Part shown: positions 54,690-63,690 of the stretch, piece by piece
How positions within the stretch are numbered: position 1 is the first letter of the stretch
Layout: each line of letters starts with the position of its first letter
Assembly: GCF_009760915.1 (NCBI RefSeq)
Contig: NZ_VIDQ01000001.1
Coordinates: 186,001-250,000 of the forward strand
From: Azohydromonas aeria
GTDB taxonomy: Bacteria > Pseudomonadota > Gammaproteobacteria > Burkholderiales > Burkholderiaceae_C
DNA: 64,000 nucleotides
Reading direction: 5' to 3'
Translations under genes and position numbers: made by a program
The notes under the pieces: model-generated
What the model saw: only the letters and a program-made list of their open reading frames with translations
The model's database searches: none
Told to the model about the DNA's origin: nothing

Positions 54690-55622
54690 TCAGGCCGGCG
54701 TCGCCTCCATCGCCTTGCGCATCTTCTTCATGGCCGCGACCTCGATCTGGCGGATGCGCTCGGCGCTGACGCCGTACTCGGCCGCCAGCTCGTGCAGCGT
54801 CATGCCGCCGGAGTTGTCGTCGTTCACCTCCAGCCAGCGCTGCTCGACGATGCGGCGGCTGCGGGCGTCCAGGGCGTCCAGCGCGCGCAGGATGCCGTCG
54901 CTGGCCAGCGCATCGCGCCGGCGCGCCTCCAGCACCCGCGTCGGCTCGCTGCCTTCGTCGGCCAGGTAGGCGATGGGCGCGAAGGCGACCTCCTCGCCGT
55001 CGTCGCCGCCCTGCGGCTCCAGCGCGACGTCGCCACCGGACAGGCGCGTCTCCATCTCCAGCACTTCTTCCGGCTTGACGTTGAGCTGCTCGGCCACCGT
55101 GCGCACCTCGTCGCCGCTGAGCGAGTTGCGCCAGCTGCGCCCGTCCTCGGCCTCGTTCTTGAAGCCCTGCTTGAGCGAGCGCAGGTTGAAGAACAGCTTC
55201 CTTTGCGCCTTGGTCGTGGCGAGCTTGACCATGCGCCAGTTGCGCAGGATGTACTCGTGGATCTCGGCCTTGATCCAGTGCAGCGCGTAGCTCACCAGCC
55301 GCACGCCCTGGTCCGGGTCGAAGCGCTTGACGGCCTTCATCAGGCCGACGTTGCCTTCCTGGATCAGGTCGCCGTGAGGCAGCCCATAGCCCAGGTACTG
55401 GCGCGACACCGACACCACCAGGCGCAGGTGCGACACCACCAGCCGGCCCGCGGCCGCCACGTCGCCGTGGTCACGCAGCCGCGTGGCGAAATCCTTCTCT
55501 TCCTCGGCCGTCAGCATCGGCACGCGATTGACTGCCGAGATGTAGGCGTCCAGGTTCCCGAGCGACGGCACCAGCGCCCAGGGGTCACGCAGAGCAACAG
55601 CATTCGCAGTGGACATGTTCAT
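54690..55622 (-). CDS. rpoH: heat-shock sigma factor RpoH (sigma-32)
   Basis: 310-residue sigma-32. Region 2 contains HLRLVVSVSRQYLGYGLPHGD and YALHWIKAEIHEYILRNW; the RpoH box QRKLFFNLRSLK follows; and region 4.2 ends in AEYGVSAERIRQIEVAAMKKMR. It directs RNA polymerase to chaperone and protease promoters. ATG 55622 (or 55616, two codons later). A perfect CIRCE operator lies 43-69 nt upstream, so HrcA should repress it. Acidic insert GGDDGEE near residue 205. Confidence 0.97.
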   Translation of the reverse strand: MNMSTANAVALRDPWALVPSLGNLDAYISAVNRVPMLTAEEEKDFATRLRDHGDVAAAGRLVVSHLRLVVSVSRQYLGYGLPHGDLIQEGNVGLMKAVKRFDPDQGVRLVSYALHWIKAEIHEYILRNWRMVKLATTKAQRKLFFNLRSLKQGFKNEAEDGRSWRNSLSGDEVRTVAEQLNVKPEEVLEMETRLSGGDVALEPQGGDDGEEVAFAPIAYLADEGSEPTRVLEARRRDALASDGILRALDALDARSRRIVEQRWLEVNDDNSGGMTLHELAAEYGVSAERIRQIEVAAMKKMRKAMEATPA

Positions 55623-55664
55623 GGAGTGCTCAGATCGGGGGGGTGGCCATTGGTTCCCAAAATA

Positions 55665-55691
55665 TTAGCACTCTACCCCCGTGAGTGCTAA
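55665..55691. promoter_or_regulatory. perfect CIRCE operator upstream of rpoH
   Basis: TTAGCACTC-N9-GAGTGCTAA, matching the HrcA-binding consensus at every arm position. On the minus strand TTAGCA and TAATAT, 18 nt apart, form a plausible -35/-10 pair (each 4 of 6 to consensus) lying on the operator, so HrcA binding would exclude polymerase. Confidence 0.93.
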
Positions 55692-55756
55692 GGCCGGGAA
55701 CCCTGAGCCGGTCCGGGGTTCCGTGGCTGGCGTCACGCCGGCTGCGCAGGGACAAA

Positions 55757-55793
55757 ACAAAAATCCCCGCAGCCATCGCGGCATGCGGGGATT
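55757..55793 (-). terminator. intrinsic terminator of ychF
   Basis: Arms AATCCCCGCA (55762-55771) and TGCGGGGATT (55784-55793) around a loop that itself holds GCC/GGC. On the minus strand it is followed by TTTGTTTTG. It lies 33 nt past the ychF stop, which separates ychF from rpoH. Confidence 0.9.
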
Positions 55794-55825
55794 CATTCAG
55801 GGCATCCTGGCCTGGAGAAGGCCTG

Positions 55826-56920
<1,095 letters not shown>

Positions 56921-57057
56921 GGATGGTTCCGGGGTGAGAGGCTCGTCAAAGCCGGGAATAGAGGGCCCGGACACGGGCCTGAAGGGCCGAAATTCTAGTC
57001 GCCCGGCCTGTCAAGCACCCCGGCGGGGGACAAGCCGCGGCAGCGCCCGGCGTGCGT

Positions 57058-57903
57058 TCACACCGCCAGCGTGGCCTGCACCGCGTCGCCCACGCGCAGC
57101 ACCGCCCCCGCGCCGGCCTCGATCACGGCGTTCATGGCGAAGGTGACGCGGCCCTTCATGCGCGCATCGGCCCGGTAGCCGGCCAGCGTGTCGCCGGGTT
57201 CAAACCCGCGCTCGGCGGTGGCCGGGTCCACGTTCGGTATCGAGCAGCGCACGCAGGGTTTGACGAGCTTCAGGCGCACGCCGCCGGGCAGCTCCAGCGT
57301 GTCGATGAAATCCTCGCCGTTCGCGTCTTCCAGCCCGTCGAGCACGAGGTTGGGCCGGAAGCGCTCCATCGTCACCGGCGGCTGGCCGCGCGCCGCCAGC
57401 CGGGCGTTGAGCTCGGCCAGCGACGCCGTGGACGCCACCAGCAATGGAAAACCGTCGCTGAAGGCGTTCTCGGCCTTGATGCCGGCGCTCCAGGCCGGGT
57501 CGGAGAGCCGGCGCTGCGCCGGGTCGAAGCGCACCAGCCGCAGCGGCTGCCCCGTGGCGGCCTCGAACCAGTGCGCCGCGGCGTCGCCCTGGTCCAGCGC
57601 CGTCACGGCGTCATCCCACACCCGCACCTCGCGCGGCGTGCCCTGTACCTGCAGCGGCAGGGCCAGCGGCAGCATGTCCGGCGCGTGCAGCAGCAGCGTG
57701 TCGCCTTCGAAGGCCGGGCGGATGAGCTGTAGCCGCGGCCACTGGCGCTGGCTGGCGAAATCGCCGTCGGCGTCCACCAGCATCCAGGCGCGGTCGTGCG
57801 CCAGGCCCGTGGGCGTGAGCAGCGCCTGCTCCAGGGCGATGCCGGCGCAGGATTTGACGGGGTAAACGGTCAGCGCGTGCAGGCGCAGGGACAGGTCGCT
57901 CAC
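57058..57903 (-). CDS. MOSC-domain protein (YcbX-like, without ferredoxin domain)
   Basis: 281-residue protein: MOSC N-terminal beta-barrel (HALTVYPVKSCAGIAL), then a MOSC domain with the molybdenum-cofactor Cys in KLVKPCVRCSIPNVDP (about 223-238). YcbX of E. coli uses such a domain to reduce N-hydroxylated compounds but also has a C-terminal [2Fe-2S] domain, which is missing here, so a separate electron donor is needed. It starts at GTG 57903. Confidence 0.88.
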   Translation of the reverse strand: MSDLSLRLHALTVYPVKSCAGIALEQALLTPTGLAHDRAWMLVDADGDFASQRQWPRLQLIRPAFEGDTLLLHAPDMLPLALPLQVQGTPREVRVWDDAVTALDQGDAAAHWFEAATGQPLRLVRFDPAQRRLSDPAWSAGIKAENAFSDGFPLLVASTASLAELNARLAARGQPPVTMERFRPNLVLDGLEDANGEDFIDTLELPGGVRLKLVKPCVRCSIPNVDPATAERGFEPGDTLAGYRADARMKGRVTFAMNAVIEAGAGAVLRVGDAVQATLAV

Positions 57904-57986
57904 GGGACGGGACTCTTTCGGCAAGGGCAGGGCGCCGCATCCTAAGCGGCCACCACCCCCCGGGGGGATGGACAGGACGCGCTGCC

Positions 57987-57992
57987 TACAAT
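57987..57992 (+). promoter_or_regulatory. -10-like hexamer TACAAT, 7 nt before the UbiH-type gene
   Basis: TACAAT, CCCGCGC, ATG at 58000. A 12-bp C6/G6 palindrome lies at 57956-57967. No Shine-Dalgarno; leaderless mRNA predicted. Confidence 0.5.
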
Positions 57993-57999
57993 CCCGCGC

Positions 58000-59112
58000 A
58001 TGGATTCCTACGACATCGCCGTGCGCGGCGCCGGCGCGGTGGGCCGCAGCCTGGCGCTGGCGCTTTCGCGCCAGGGATTGCGGGTGGCGCTGTTGTCCAC
58101 GCCGCCCCGCGACAACGGCCCCGACGTGCGCGCCTACGCGCTCAACGCCCAGGCCGTGAACCTGCTGCGCAATTTGAAAGTCTGGGACGCGCTGCCGGCC
58201 GATGCCGCCACGCCGGTGTCGGAGATGCTCGTCCACGGCGACGCCCACGCCAGCCAGCTGGAGTTCTCGGCCTGGAGCCAGTGCGTGGACGCGCTGTGCT
58301 GGATCGTGGACGCGCAGGCGCTCGACGAGGCGCTGGCCACCGCCGTGCGCTTCGCCCCGCACGTCACGGTGCTGCCGGCCGACGCGCCGGTGCAGGCCGC
58401 GCTCACCGCGCTGTGCGACGGCAAGCACTCGGCCGCCCGCGAGGCGCTGGGCGTGGCCTACGACGTGAAGCCTTACGGCCACACGGCGGTGGCGGCGCGG
58501 CTGGTCGCGGACAAGCCGCACGAGGGCGTGGCGCGGCAGTGGTTCCGCAGCCCGGACATCCTGGCGCTGCTGCCCTTCGACCGGCCGCGGCCGGGCTGCA
58601 GCTACGGCCTGGTGTGGTCCGTGCCCGCGGCGCGCGCGCAGGAGCTGCAGCAGTTGTCGGACGCCGACTTCGACGCCGCCCTCAACGAGGCCACCGGCGG
58701 CGCCGCCGGCACGCTGCGCCTGGAAGGCCCGCGCGTGGGCTGGCCGCTGCAGCTCGGCCGCGCCGAGCGCGTGTGCGGCCCCGGCTGGGTGCTGGTGGGC
58801 GACGCGGCGCACACGGTGCACCCGCTCTCGGGCCAGGGCCTCAACCTCGGCCTGGGCGACGTGGAGGCGCTGGTCAACGTGATCGCGCAGCGCGAGTCCT
58901 GGCGCCCGCTGTCCGACGAGAAGCTGCTGCGCCGCTACGCGCGTGAGCGCGCCGTGCCGGTGCTGGCCATGCAGCAGCTCACCGACGGGCTGCTGCACCT
59001 GTTCGCGCACGACGCGCCGGTGCTGCGCGAGCTGCGCAACCACGGCCTGAACCTCGTCAACCAGATCTCCCCGCTCAAGCGCTGGCTCGCCGGCCGCGCG
59101 CTGGGCGCCTGA
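58000..59112 (+). CDS. UbiH/UbiF-type FAD-dependent aromatic-ring monooxygenase
   Basis: 370-residue class A flavoprotein of the ubiquinone-hydroxylase family. The FAD Rossmann motif is IAVRGAGAVGRSLALAL (about 5-21), with Arg in place of the usual Gly-Gly start. The second FAD motif GWVLVGDAAHTVHPLSGQGLN (about 263-283) is intact. It probably hydroxylates a polyprenyl-phenol in Q8 synthesis; the ring position cannot be told. Followed by dsbC after 32 nt. Confidence 0.9.
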   Translation: MDSYDIAVRGAGAVGRSLALALSRQGLRVALLSTPPRDNGPDVRAYALNAQAVNLLRNLKVWDALPADAATPVSEMLVHGDAHASQLEFSAWSQCVDALCWIVDAQALDEALATAVRFAPHVTVLPADAPVQAALTALCDGKHSAAREALGVAYDVKPYGHTAVAARLVADKPHEGVARQWFRSPDILALLPFDRPRPGCSYGLVWSVPAARAQELQQLSDADFDAALNEATGGAAGTLRLEGPRVGWPLQLGRAERVCGPGWVLVGDAAHTVHPLSGQGLNLGLGDVEALVNVIAQRESWRPLSDEKLLRRYARERAVPVLAMQQLTDGLLHLFAHDAPVLRELRNHGLNLVNQISPLKRWLAGRALGA

Positions 59113-59144
59113 CACGCACACCGCTGCCGCAAGGAAAGACCTGC

Positions 59145-59882
59145 ATGAACACGACGCGCACGCTGGCCCGCCTGGGCGCCCTCACGCTGCTGGCCGCCGC
59201 CGCCCTGGGCGCGTCGGCGCAGGAGGCGCAGATCCGCAAGAACCTGGCCGAGCGGCTGCCCAACCTGCCCAAGATCGACGAGGTCACGCGCACCCCGGTG
59301 CCGGGGCTGTGGGAGGTGCGCATCGGCAACGACGTCATGTACTCGGACGACAAGGGCGACCACCTCATCCAGGGCCAGATCGTCGATACCCGCTCGCGCA
59401 CCAACCTCACCGAGCAGCGCCTCAACAAGCTCAGCGCCATCGACTTCGCCAGCCTGCCGCTCAAGGACGCGGTGGTCATCAAGCAGGGCAACGGCGCGCG
59501 CAAGCTCGCCGTCTTCGTCGATCCGAACTGCGGCTACTGCAAGCGCTTCGAGAAGGACCTCGCCGGCGTCAAGGACGTGACGGTCTACACCTTCCTCTAC
59601 CCGATCCTGGGCCCGGACTCCGACGCCAAGTCCAAGGCCATCTGGTGCGCCAAGGACCCGGGCAAGGCCTGGCGCGACTGGATGCTCAACGGCGTCACGC
59701 CGCCGCGCGTCATGGGCACCGGCTGCGACGACGCCGCGCTGGAGCGCAACGTCGCCTTCGGCAAGAAGCACCGCGTGCAGGGCACGCCGGCACTGGTGTT
59801 CGAGGACGGCACGCGCATTCCCGGCGCGGTTTCGGGCGCCGAGGTCGAGAAGCAGCTCGCGGAGAGCGCGCGCAAGTCCTGA
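59145..59882 (+). CDS. dsbC: thiol:disulfide interchange protein DsbC
   Basis: 245-residue periplasmic disulfide isomerase. Signal peptide 1-25 (ending ALGASAQ), N-terminal dimerisation domain, then a thioredoxin fold with CGYC (Cys129-Cys132) and cis-Pro in VQGTPALVF. It reshuffles wrong disulfides with DsbD as reductant. AAGGAAAG precedes the ATG. Confidence 0.95.
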   Translation: MNTTRTLARLGALTLLAAAALGASAQEAQIRKNLAERLPNLPKIDEVTRTPVPGLWEVRIGNDVMYSDDKGDHLIQGQIVDTRSRTNLTEQRLNKLSAIDFASLPLKDAVVIKQGNGARKLAVFVDPNCGYCKRFEKDLAGVKDVTVYTFLYPILGPDSDAKSKAIWCAKDPGKAWRDWMLNGVTPPRVMGTGCDDAALERNVAFGKKHRVQGTPALVFEDGTRIPGAVSGAEVEKQLAESARKS

Positions 59883-59977
59883 GCGCCTGAGCGCGGACCC
59901 GGGCGCTTCGTGGCGGCACTGTGTCGGCGCTGTCGCGGCGGGCCCACGGGTCAGCCGGGTGTCAGCGGGACGCAACA

Positions 59978-59983
59978 CACAAT
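59978..59983 (+). promoter_or_regulatory. -10-like hexamer CACAAT, 7 nt before the DUF3429 gene
   Basis: CACAAT, CCCGCTC, ATG at 59991. Same geometry as at 57987; leaderless mRNA predicted, weaker hexamer. Confidence 0.35.
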
Positions 59984-59990
59984 CCCGCTC

Positions 59991-60455
59991 ATGTCCTCTC
60001 CCGTCGTCGCTCCCTCCGGTCCCTACGTCCCCACGCAGCAGGCGCTGCAACTGGGCTATGCCGGGCTGATTCCCTTCGTGTTCGGCGCGCTGCTGGTGTG
60101 GCTGCTGCAGCCCGACGCGCAATCCGAGGCGCCGCACGGCTTCGCCGTGGCCATGCTCTCGGGCTACGCGGCGGTGATCGTGTCGTTCCTGGGCGGCATC
60201 CACTGGGGCCTGGGCTTCATCCACGGCCAGCCGCGGCTCTTCGTCTGGGGCGTGGTGCCCTCGCTGGTGGCGTGGGTGGCGCAGCTCATGCGCGCCGACG
60301 CGACGCTGGTGCTGCTGGGCGTGATGCTGGTGGCCTGCTACCTGGTGGACCGGCGCGTCTACCCCGTGCTGGGCCTCAAGGGCTGGCTGACGCTGCGCTT
60401 CCGCCTCACCGCCATCGGCGCGCTGTGCTGCTTCCTGGGGGCCGCGGGCGCCTGA
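59991..60455 (+). CDS. DUF3429 membrane protein
   Basis: 154-residue integral membrane protein with about five TM helices and the DUF3429 patterns LGYAGLIPFVFGAL, YAAVIVSFLGGIHWG, and the C-terminal LRFRLTAIGALCCF. Function unknown. ATG 59991 chosen; an in-frame upstream extension is not family-like. Confidence 0.86.
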   Translation: MSSPVVAPSGPYVPTQQALQLGYAGLIPFVFGALLVWLLQPDAQSEAPHGFAVAMLSGYAAVIVSFLGGIHWGLGFIHGQPRLFVWGVVPSLVAWVAQLMRADATLVLLGVMLVACYLVDRRVYPVLGLKGWLTLRFRLTAIGALCCFLGAAGA

Positions 60456-60555
60456 ACTCCCGGGCGCGGACAATGGGCCCTTTCGCGGGGGCGCCGGCGC
60501 GGCCGCTTCCCCGCTCCCCGCTCCCCGTTTCCCTGCCACACCCGGGACCGCAGTC

Positions 60556-62301
60556 ATGATTTCCTACCGCATCGACGTCGAGGACGCCGCCTCCCACCTC
60601 TGGCGCGTCACGCTGGCCGTGCCGCAGCCGGCCGCCGCGCAGCGCCTGAGCCTGCCGGTGTGGATTCCGGGCAGCTACATGGTGCGCGAGTTCGGCCGCC
60701 ACCTCTCCAGCCTGGGCGCGCGCCAGGGCGGCCGGGCGCTGCCGCTGCGCCAGCTCGACAAGACCACCTGGCTGGCCGAGGGCGCGGGCGAGGGCGGCGG
60801 CGCGCTGGAGGTGACGTACCTGGCCTATGCCTTCGACACCTCGGTGCGCACCGCCTTCCTTGACGCCGACCGCGGCTTCTTCAACGGCACCAGCCTGTGC
60901 CTGCGCGTGGAAGGCCGCGAGCACGAGCCGCACGGCCTGGTTTTCGGACGGCTGCCCGAAGGCTGGGAGGTCGCCACGGCCATGCCCGCCGCGCCCGATG
61001 GCGCCGCGCTGGGCTTCGTCGCCGCCGACTACGACGAGCTGGTCGATCACCCCTTCGAGCTGGGCTGCTTCTGGCGCGGCAGCTTCGAGGCCGCGGGCGT
61101 GCCGCACGAGCTGGTTGTCGCCGGCGCCTGGCCCGGCTTCGACGGCGAGCGGCTGCTGGCCGACACGCGCCGCATCTGCGAGGCCGAGATCGCCTTCTGG
61201 CACCCGGAGGGCGGCCCCGCGCCCTTCGAGCGCTACGTCTTCATGCTCAACGTGGTGGAGGACGGCTACGGCGGCCTGGAGCACCGCGCCAGCACCGCGC
61301 TGATCGCCTCGCGCCGCGACCTGCCGCGCCGCGGCAACCCGGCCCATCTGCTCACCGACGGCTACGTCACGCTGCTGGGCCTCATCAGCCACGAGTACTT
61401 CCACAGCTGGAACGTCAAGCGCCTGCGGCCGCGCGAGTTCGAGCGCTTCGACTACACGCAGGAGAACTACACCGAGCTGCTGTGGTTCTTCGAGGGCTTC
61501 ACGTCCTACTACGACGACCTCTTCCTGGTGCGCGCGGGGCTGATCGACGAAGGGCGCTACCTGAAGCTCGTGGCCAAGAACCTCAACGGCGTGCTGGCCA
61601 CGCCGGGGCGGCTGGTGCAGAGCGTGGCGCAGTCGAGCTTCGACGCCTGGGTCAAGTACTACCGCAGCGACGAGAACACGCCCAACGCCACGGTGAGCTA
61701 CTACGCCAAGGGCTCGCTCGTGGCGTTGGCGCTGGACCTGACGCTGCGCGGTGCCGGCAGCGGCAGCCTCGATGACGTGATGCGCGCGCTGTGGCGGCGC
61801 AGCGGCGGCGGGCCGGTGTCCGAGGACGACATCGCGCAGGCCGTGCGCGACGTGGCCGGCGCGCCGGCGGCCGAGGCGCTGCGGGCCTGGGTGCACGGCA
61901 CCGGCGACATCGACGTGAAGCCGCTGCTGGCCCGCCTGGGCGTGGCCTGGAAGACCGAGCCGCAGGCCTTCGCCGCCGCGCTGGGCCTGCGCCTGAGCGA
62001 GGGGCCGGTGACGGGAGTGCAGGTGCGCTCGGTGCTGCGCGGCAGCGCCGCGGAGCGCTCCGGCGTGTCGGCCGGCGACGAGCTGCTGGCGGTGGACCGC
62101 TGGCGCGTGCGCCGCCTCGACGACGCGCAGCAGTGGCTCACGGTGGGCGCGCCCTTCGAGCTGCTGCTGGTGCGCAACCAGCGCGTGCTGACGGTGCACG
62201 TCGAGCCGCCGGCGCAGCCGGCCGTGAGCGTGGCGCTGGCGCCCGACGACGAGGCCGGTGCCGACGCGCGCGCGCTGCGCCGCGCCTGGCTGCAAGGCTG
62301 A
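60556..62301 (+). CDS. M61-family (glycyl aminopeptidase-like) metallopeptidase with PDZ domain
   Basis: 581-residue peptidase. An N-terminal beta domain (SLPVWIPGSYMVREFGRHL) precedes the catalytic zinc motif HEYFH (His279-Glu280 ... His283) in ISHEYFHSWNVKRLRP, with the downstream Glu in WFFEGFTSYYDD. A C-terminal PDZ (about 495-560, RGSAAERSGVSAGDELLAV) follows. No signal peptide, so it is probably cytoplasmic. Family members remove N-terminal Gly/Ala. ATG 60556 directly opens the conserved SYRIDVEDAASHLW. Confidence 0.93.
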   Translation: MISYRIDVEDAASHLWRVTLAVPQPAAAQRLSLPVWIPGSYMVREFGRHLSSLGARQGGRALPLRQLDKTTWLAEGAGEGGGALEVTYLAYAFDTSVRTAFLDADRGFFNGTSLCLRVEGREHEPHGLVFGRLPEGWEVATAMPAAPDGAALGFVAADYDELVDHPFELGCFWRGSFEAAGVPHELVVAGAWPGFDGERLLADTRRICEAEIAFWHPEGGPAPFERYVFMLNVVEDGYGGLEHRASTALIASRRDLPRRGNPAHLLTDGYVTLLGLISHEYFHSWNVKRLRPREFERFDYTQENYTELLWFFEGFTSYYDDLFLVRAGLIDEGRYLKLVAKNLNGVLATPGRLVQSVAQSSFDAWVKYYRSDENTPNATVSYYAKGSLVALALDLTLRGAGSGSLDDVMRALWRRSGGGPVSEDDIAQAVRDVAGAPAAEALRAWVHGTGDIDVKPLLARLGVAWKTEPQAFAAALGLRLSEGPVTGVQVRSVLRGSAAERSGVSAGDELLAVDRWRVRRLDDAQQWLTVGAPFELLLVRNQRVLTVHVEPPAQPAVSVALAPDDEAGADARALRRAWLQG

Positions 62302-62356
62302 GAAGCGCCCATCCGGAAAGAAGCAGTACCCGGCGCCCGAAACGCGCCGCCGCCGC

Positions 62357-63550
62357 ATGCCCGCCCCTGAAGTCCCCCCGACACGCCGCCCGCGGCGCCG
62401 GCTGCGCCTGGCGCTGCTGGTGCTGGGCGTGGCGCTGGCGCATGCGTGGCTGATCGACGACGTGGCGCTGTCGCTGCCGCGCCCGGATGCGCCGCCGCCG
62501 CGCCTGGAGGTCGCCTTCGTGCGCGAGCTCGCCCCCACGGCGGCGCCGCCGCCCCCGCCGGCCGCCGCGCCGCCGCGGCACAGGCCTGAACCCGTGGCCC
62601 GGCCCGCGCCGAAGCCGGCGGCCGAGCCCGCGTCGGCGCCGCCTGAAGCGCAGGCGGCGGCATCCGCCCCGCTGGACGCAGCCTCCGCGCCGGCGGACGA
62701 GCAGCTCGCCGCGGCCGATGCCGCTTCCACGCCCGCCTGGGCGCCTGGCGAAGGCGAGGGGGCGTCCGCCGTGGCGCAGGCTGCCTCCGCGCCGCCGCCG
62801 GCCGAAGCCGCCGCCTCGGCCATGCCGCTGCCAGAACAGGCCGCCGCCGTGGCCGACGCCCGTGGCGCCACCGGCGCGCAGCCCGACTGGCCGCCGGCGA
62901 CGCAGCTGGACTTCGAGCTCACCGGCTGGTACCGGGGCGACGTGCACGGCAGCGCGCGGGTGCAGTGGCTGCGCCAGGATCGGCGCTACCAGGTGCACCT
63001 GGACGTGACGATCGGGCCGAGCTTCGCGCCGCTGATGTCGCGGCGCATGAGCAGCGACGGCGAGGTCACCCCGCGCGGCCTGGCCCCGAAGCGCTACGAC
63101 GAGGTCACGAAGTTCGGCTTCAGCTCGCGCCAGGCCACCGTGCTGTTCGAGCCAGACGTCATCGTGCTGGGCAACGGCACGCGCCGCGTGGCCGAGCTGG
63201 GCGTGCAGGACACGGCCAGCCAGTTCGTGCAGATGACGTGGATGTTCACCATGCAGCCCGAGTTGCTGACGCCCGGCGGCACGGTGGCGCTGCCGCTGGC
63301 GCTGCCCAGGCGCATGGACACCTGGACCTACGACGTGCTGGGCGAGGAGGTGCTCGACACGCCGCTGGGCCGCATCCCGGCGGTGCACCTGCGCCCGCGC
63401 ATCCCGCCCAAGGGCAACGGCGAGGTCATGACGGTGGAGGCCTGGTTCGCGCCCACGCTGCAGTACCTGCCGGTGCGGCTGCTCATCCGCCAGAGCGCCG
63501 AGGTCTGGGCCGACCTCAAGCTTAAGCGCCTGCCGCTGCAGGCGCGCTAA
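62357..63550 (+). CDS. DUF3108 domain protein with membrane anchor and Pro/Ala-rich linker
   Basis: 397-residue protein: basic N-terminus, one TM (about 17-34), a Pro/Ala-rich region (about 55-185) that resembles a TonB-type spanning segment, then a DUF3108 beta-rich domain (about 195-395; QLDFELTGWYRGDVHGSARV, RRMSSDGEVTPRGLAPKRY, MDTWTYDVLGEEVL). DUF3108 is a predicted periplasmic domain of unknown role. ATG 62357 starts just before the basic segment. A dispersed palindromic repeat follows. Confidence 0.85.
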   Translation: MPAPEVPPTRRPRRRLRLALLVLGVALAHAWLIDDVALSLPRPDAPPPRLEVAFVRELAPTAAPPPPPAAAPPRHRPEPVARPAPKPAAEPASAPPEAQAAASAPLDAASAPADEQLAAADAASTPAWAPGEGEGASAVAQAASAPPPAEAAASAMPLPEQAAAVADARGATGAQPDWPPATQLDFELTGWYRGDVHGSARVQWLRQDRRYQVHLDVTIGPSFAPLMSRRMSSDGEVTPRGLAPKRYDEVTKFGFSSRQATVLFEPDVIVLGNGTRRVAELGVQDTASQFVQMTWMFTMQPELLTPGGTVALPLALPRRMDTWTYDVLGEEVLDTPLGRIPAVHLRPRIPPKGNGEVMTVEAWFAPTLQYLPVRLLIRQSAEVWADLKLKRLPLQAR

Positions 63551-63557
63551 CCTTTTC

Positions 63558-63597
63558 CCGTTCGCCCTGAGCTTGTCGAAGGGCCCAGCCTGAACGG
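63558..63597. repeat. dispersed palindromic repeat (GTTCGCCCTGAGCTTGTCGA type) behind the DUF3108 gene
   Basis: CCGTTC-GCCCT-GAGCTTGTCGA-AGGGC-CCAGCCT-GAACGG: inner arms GCCCT/AGGGC and outer arms CCGTTC/GAACGG. This is the widespread proteobacterial REP-like element whose antisense translation reads PFDKLRANG. Single copy in this window. It could act as the terminator of the DUF3108 gene. Confidence 0.85.
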
Positions 63598-63646
63598 AGA
63601 TCAAGGCGACAAGGCAGCCATGCCCGGTCTTGCTGAAGCCGCCCCG

Positions 63647-63652
63647 TATAGT
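63647..63652 (+). promoter_or_regulatory. -10-like TATAGT ahead of the enoyl-CoA hydratase gene
   Basis: TATAGT with a predicted leader of about 32 nt to ATG 63691, which has a GGAGAGAG Shine-Dalgarno. Here the leader is a conventional one, unlike the leaderless set. Confidence 0.45.
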
Positions 63653-63690
63653 CGGCGGCGCCTGATCTGACTCCCGGAGAGAGACGACCC

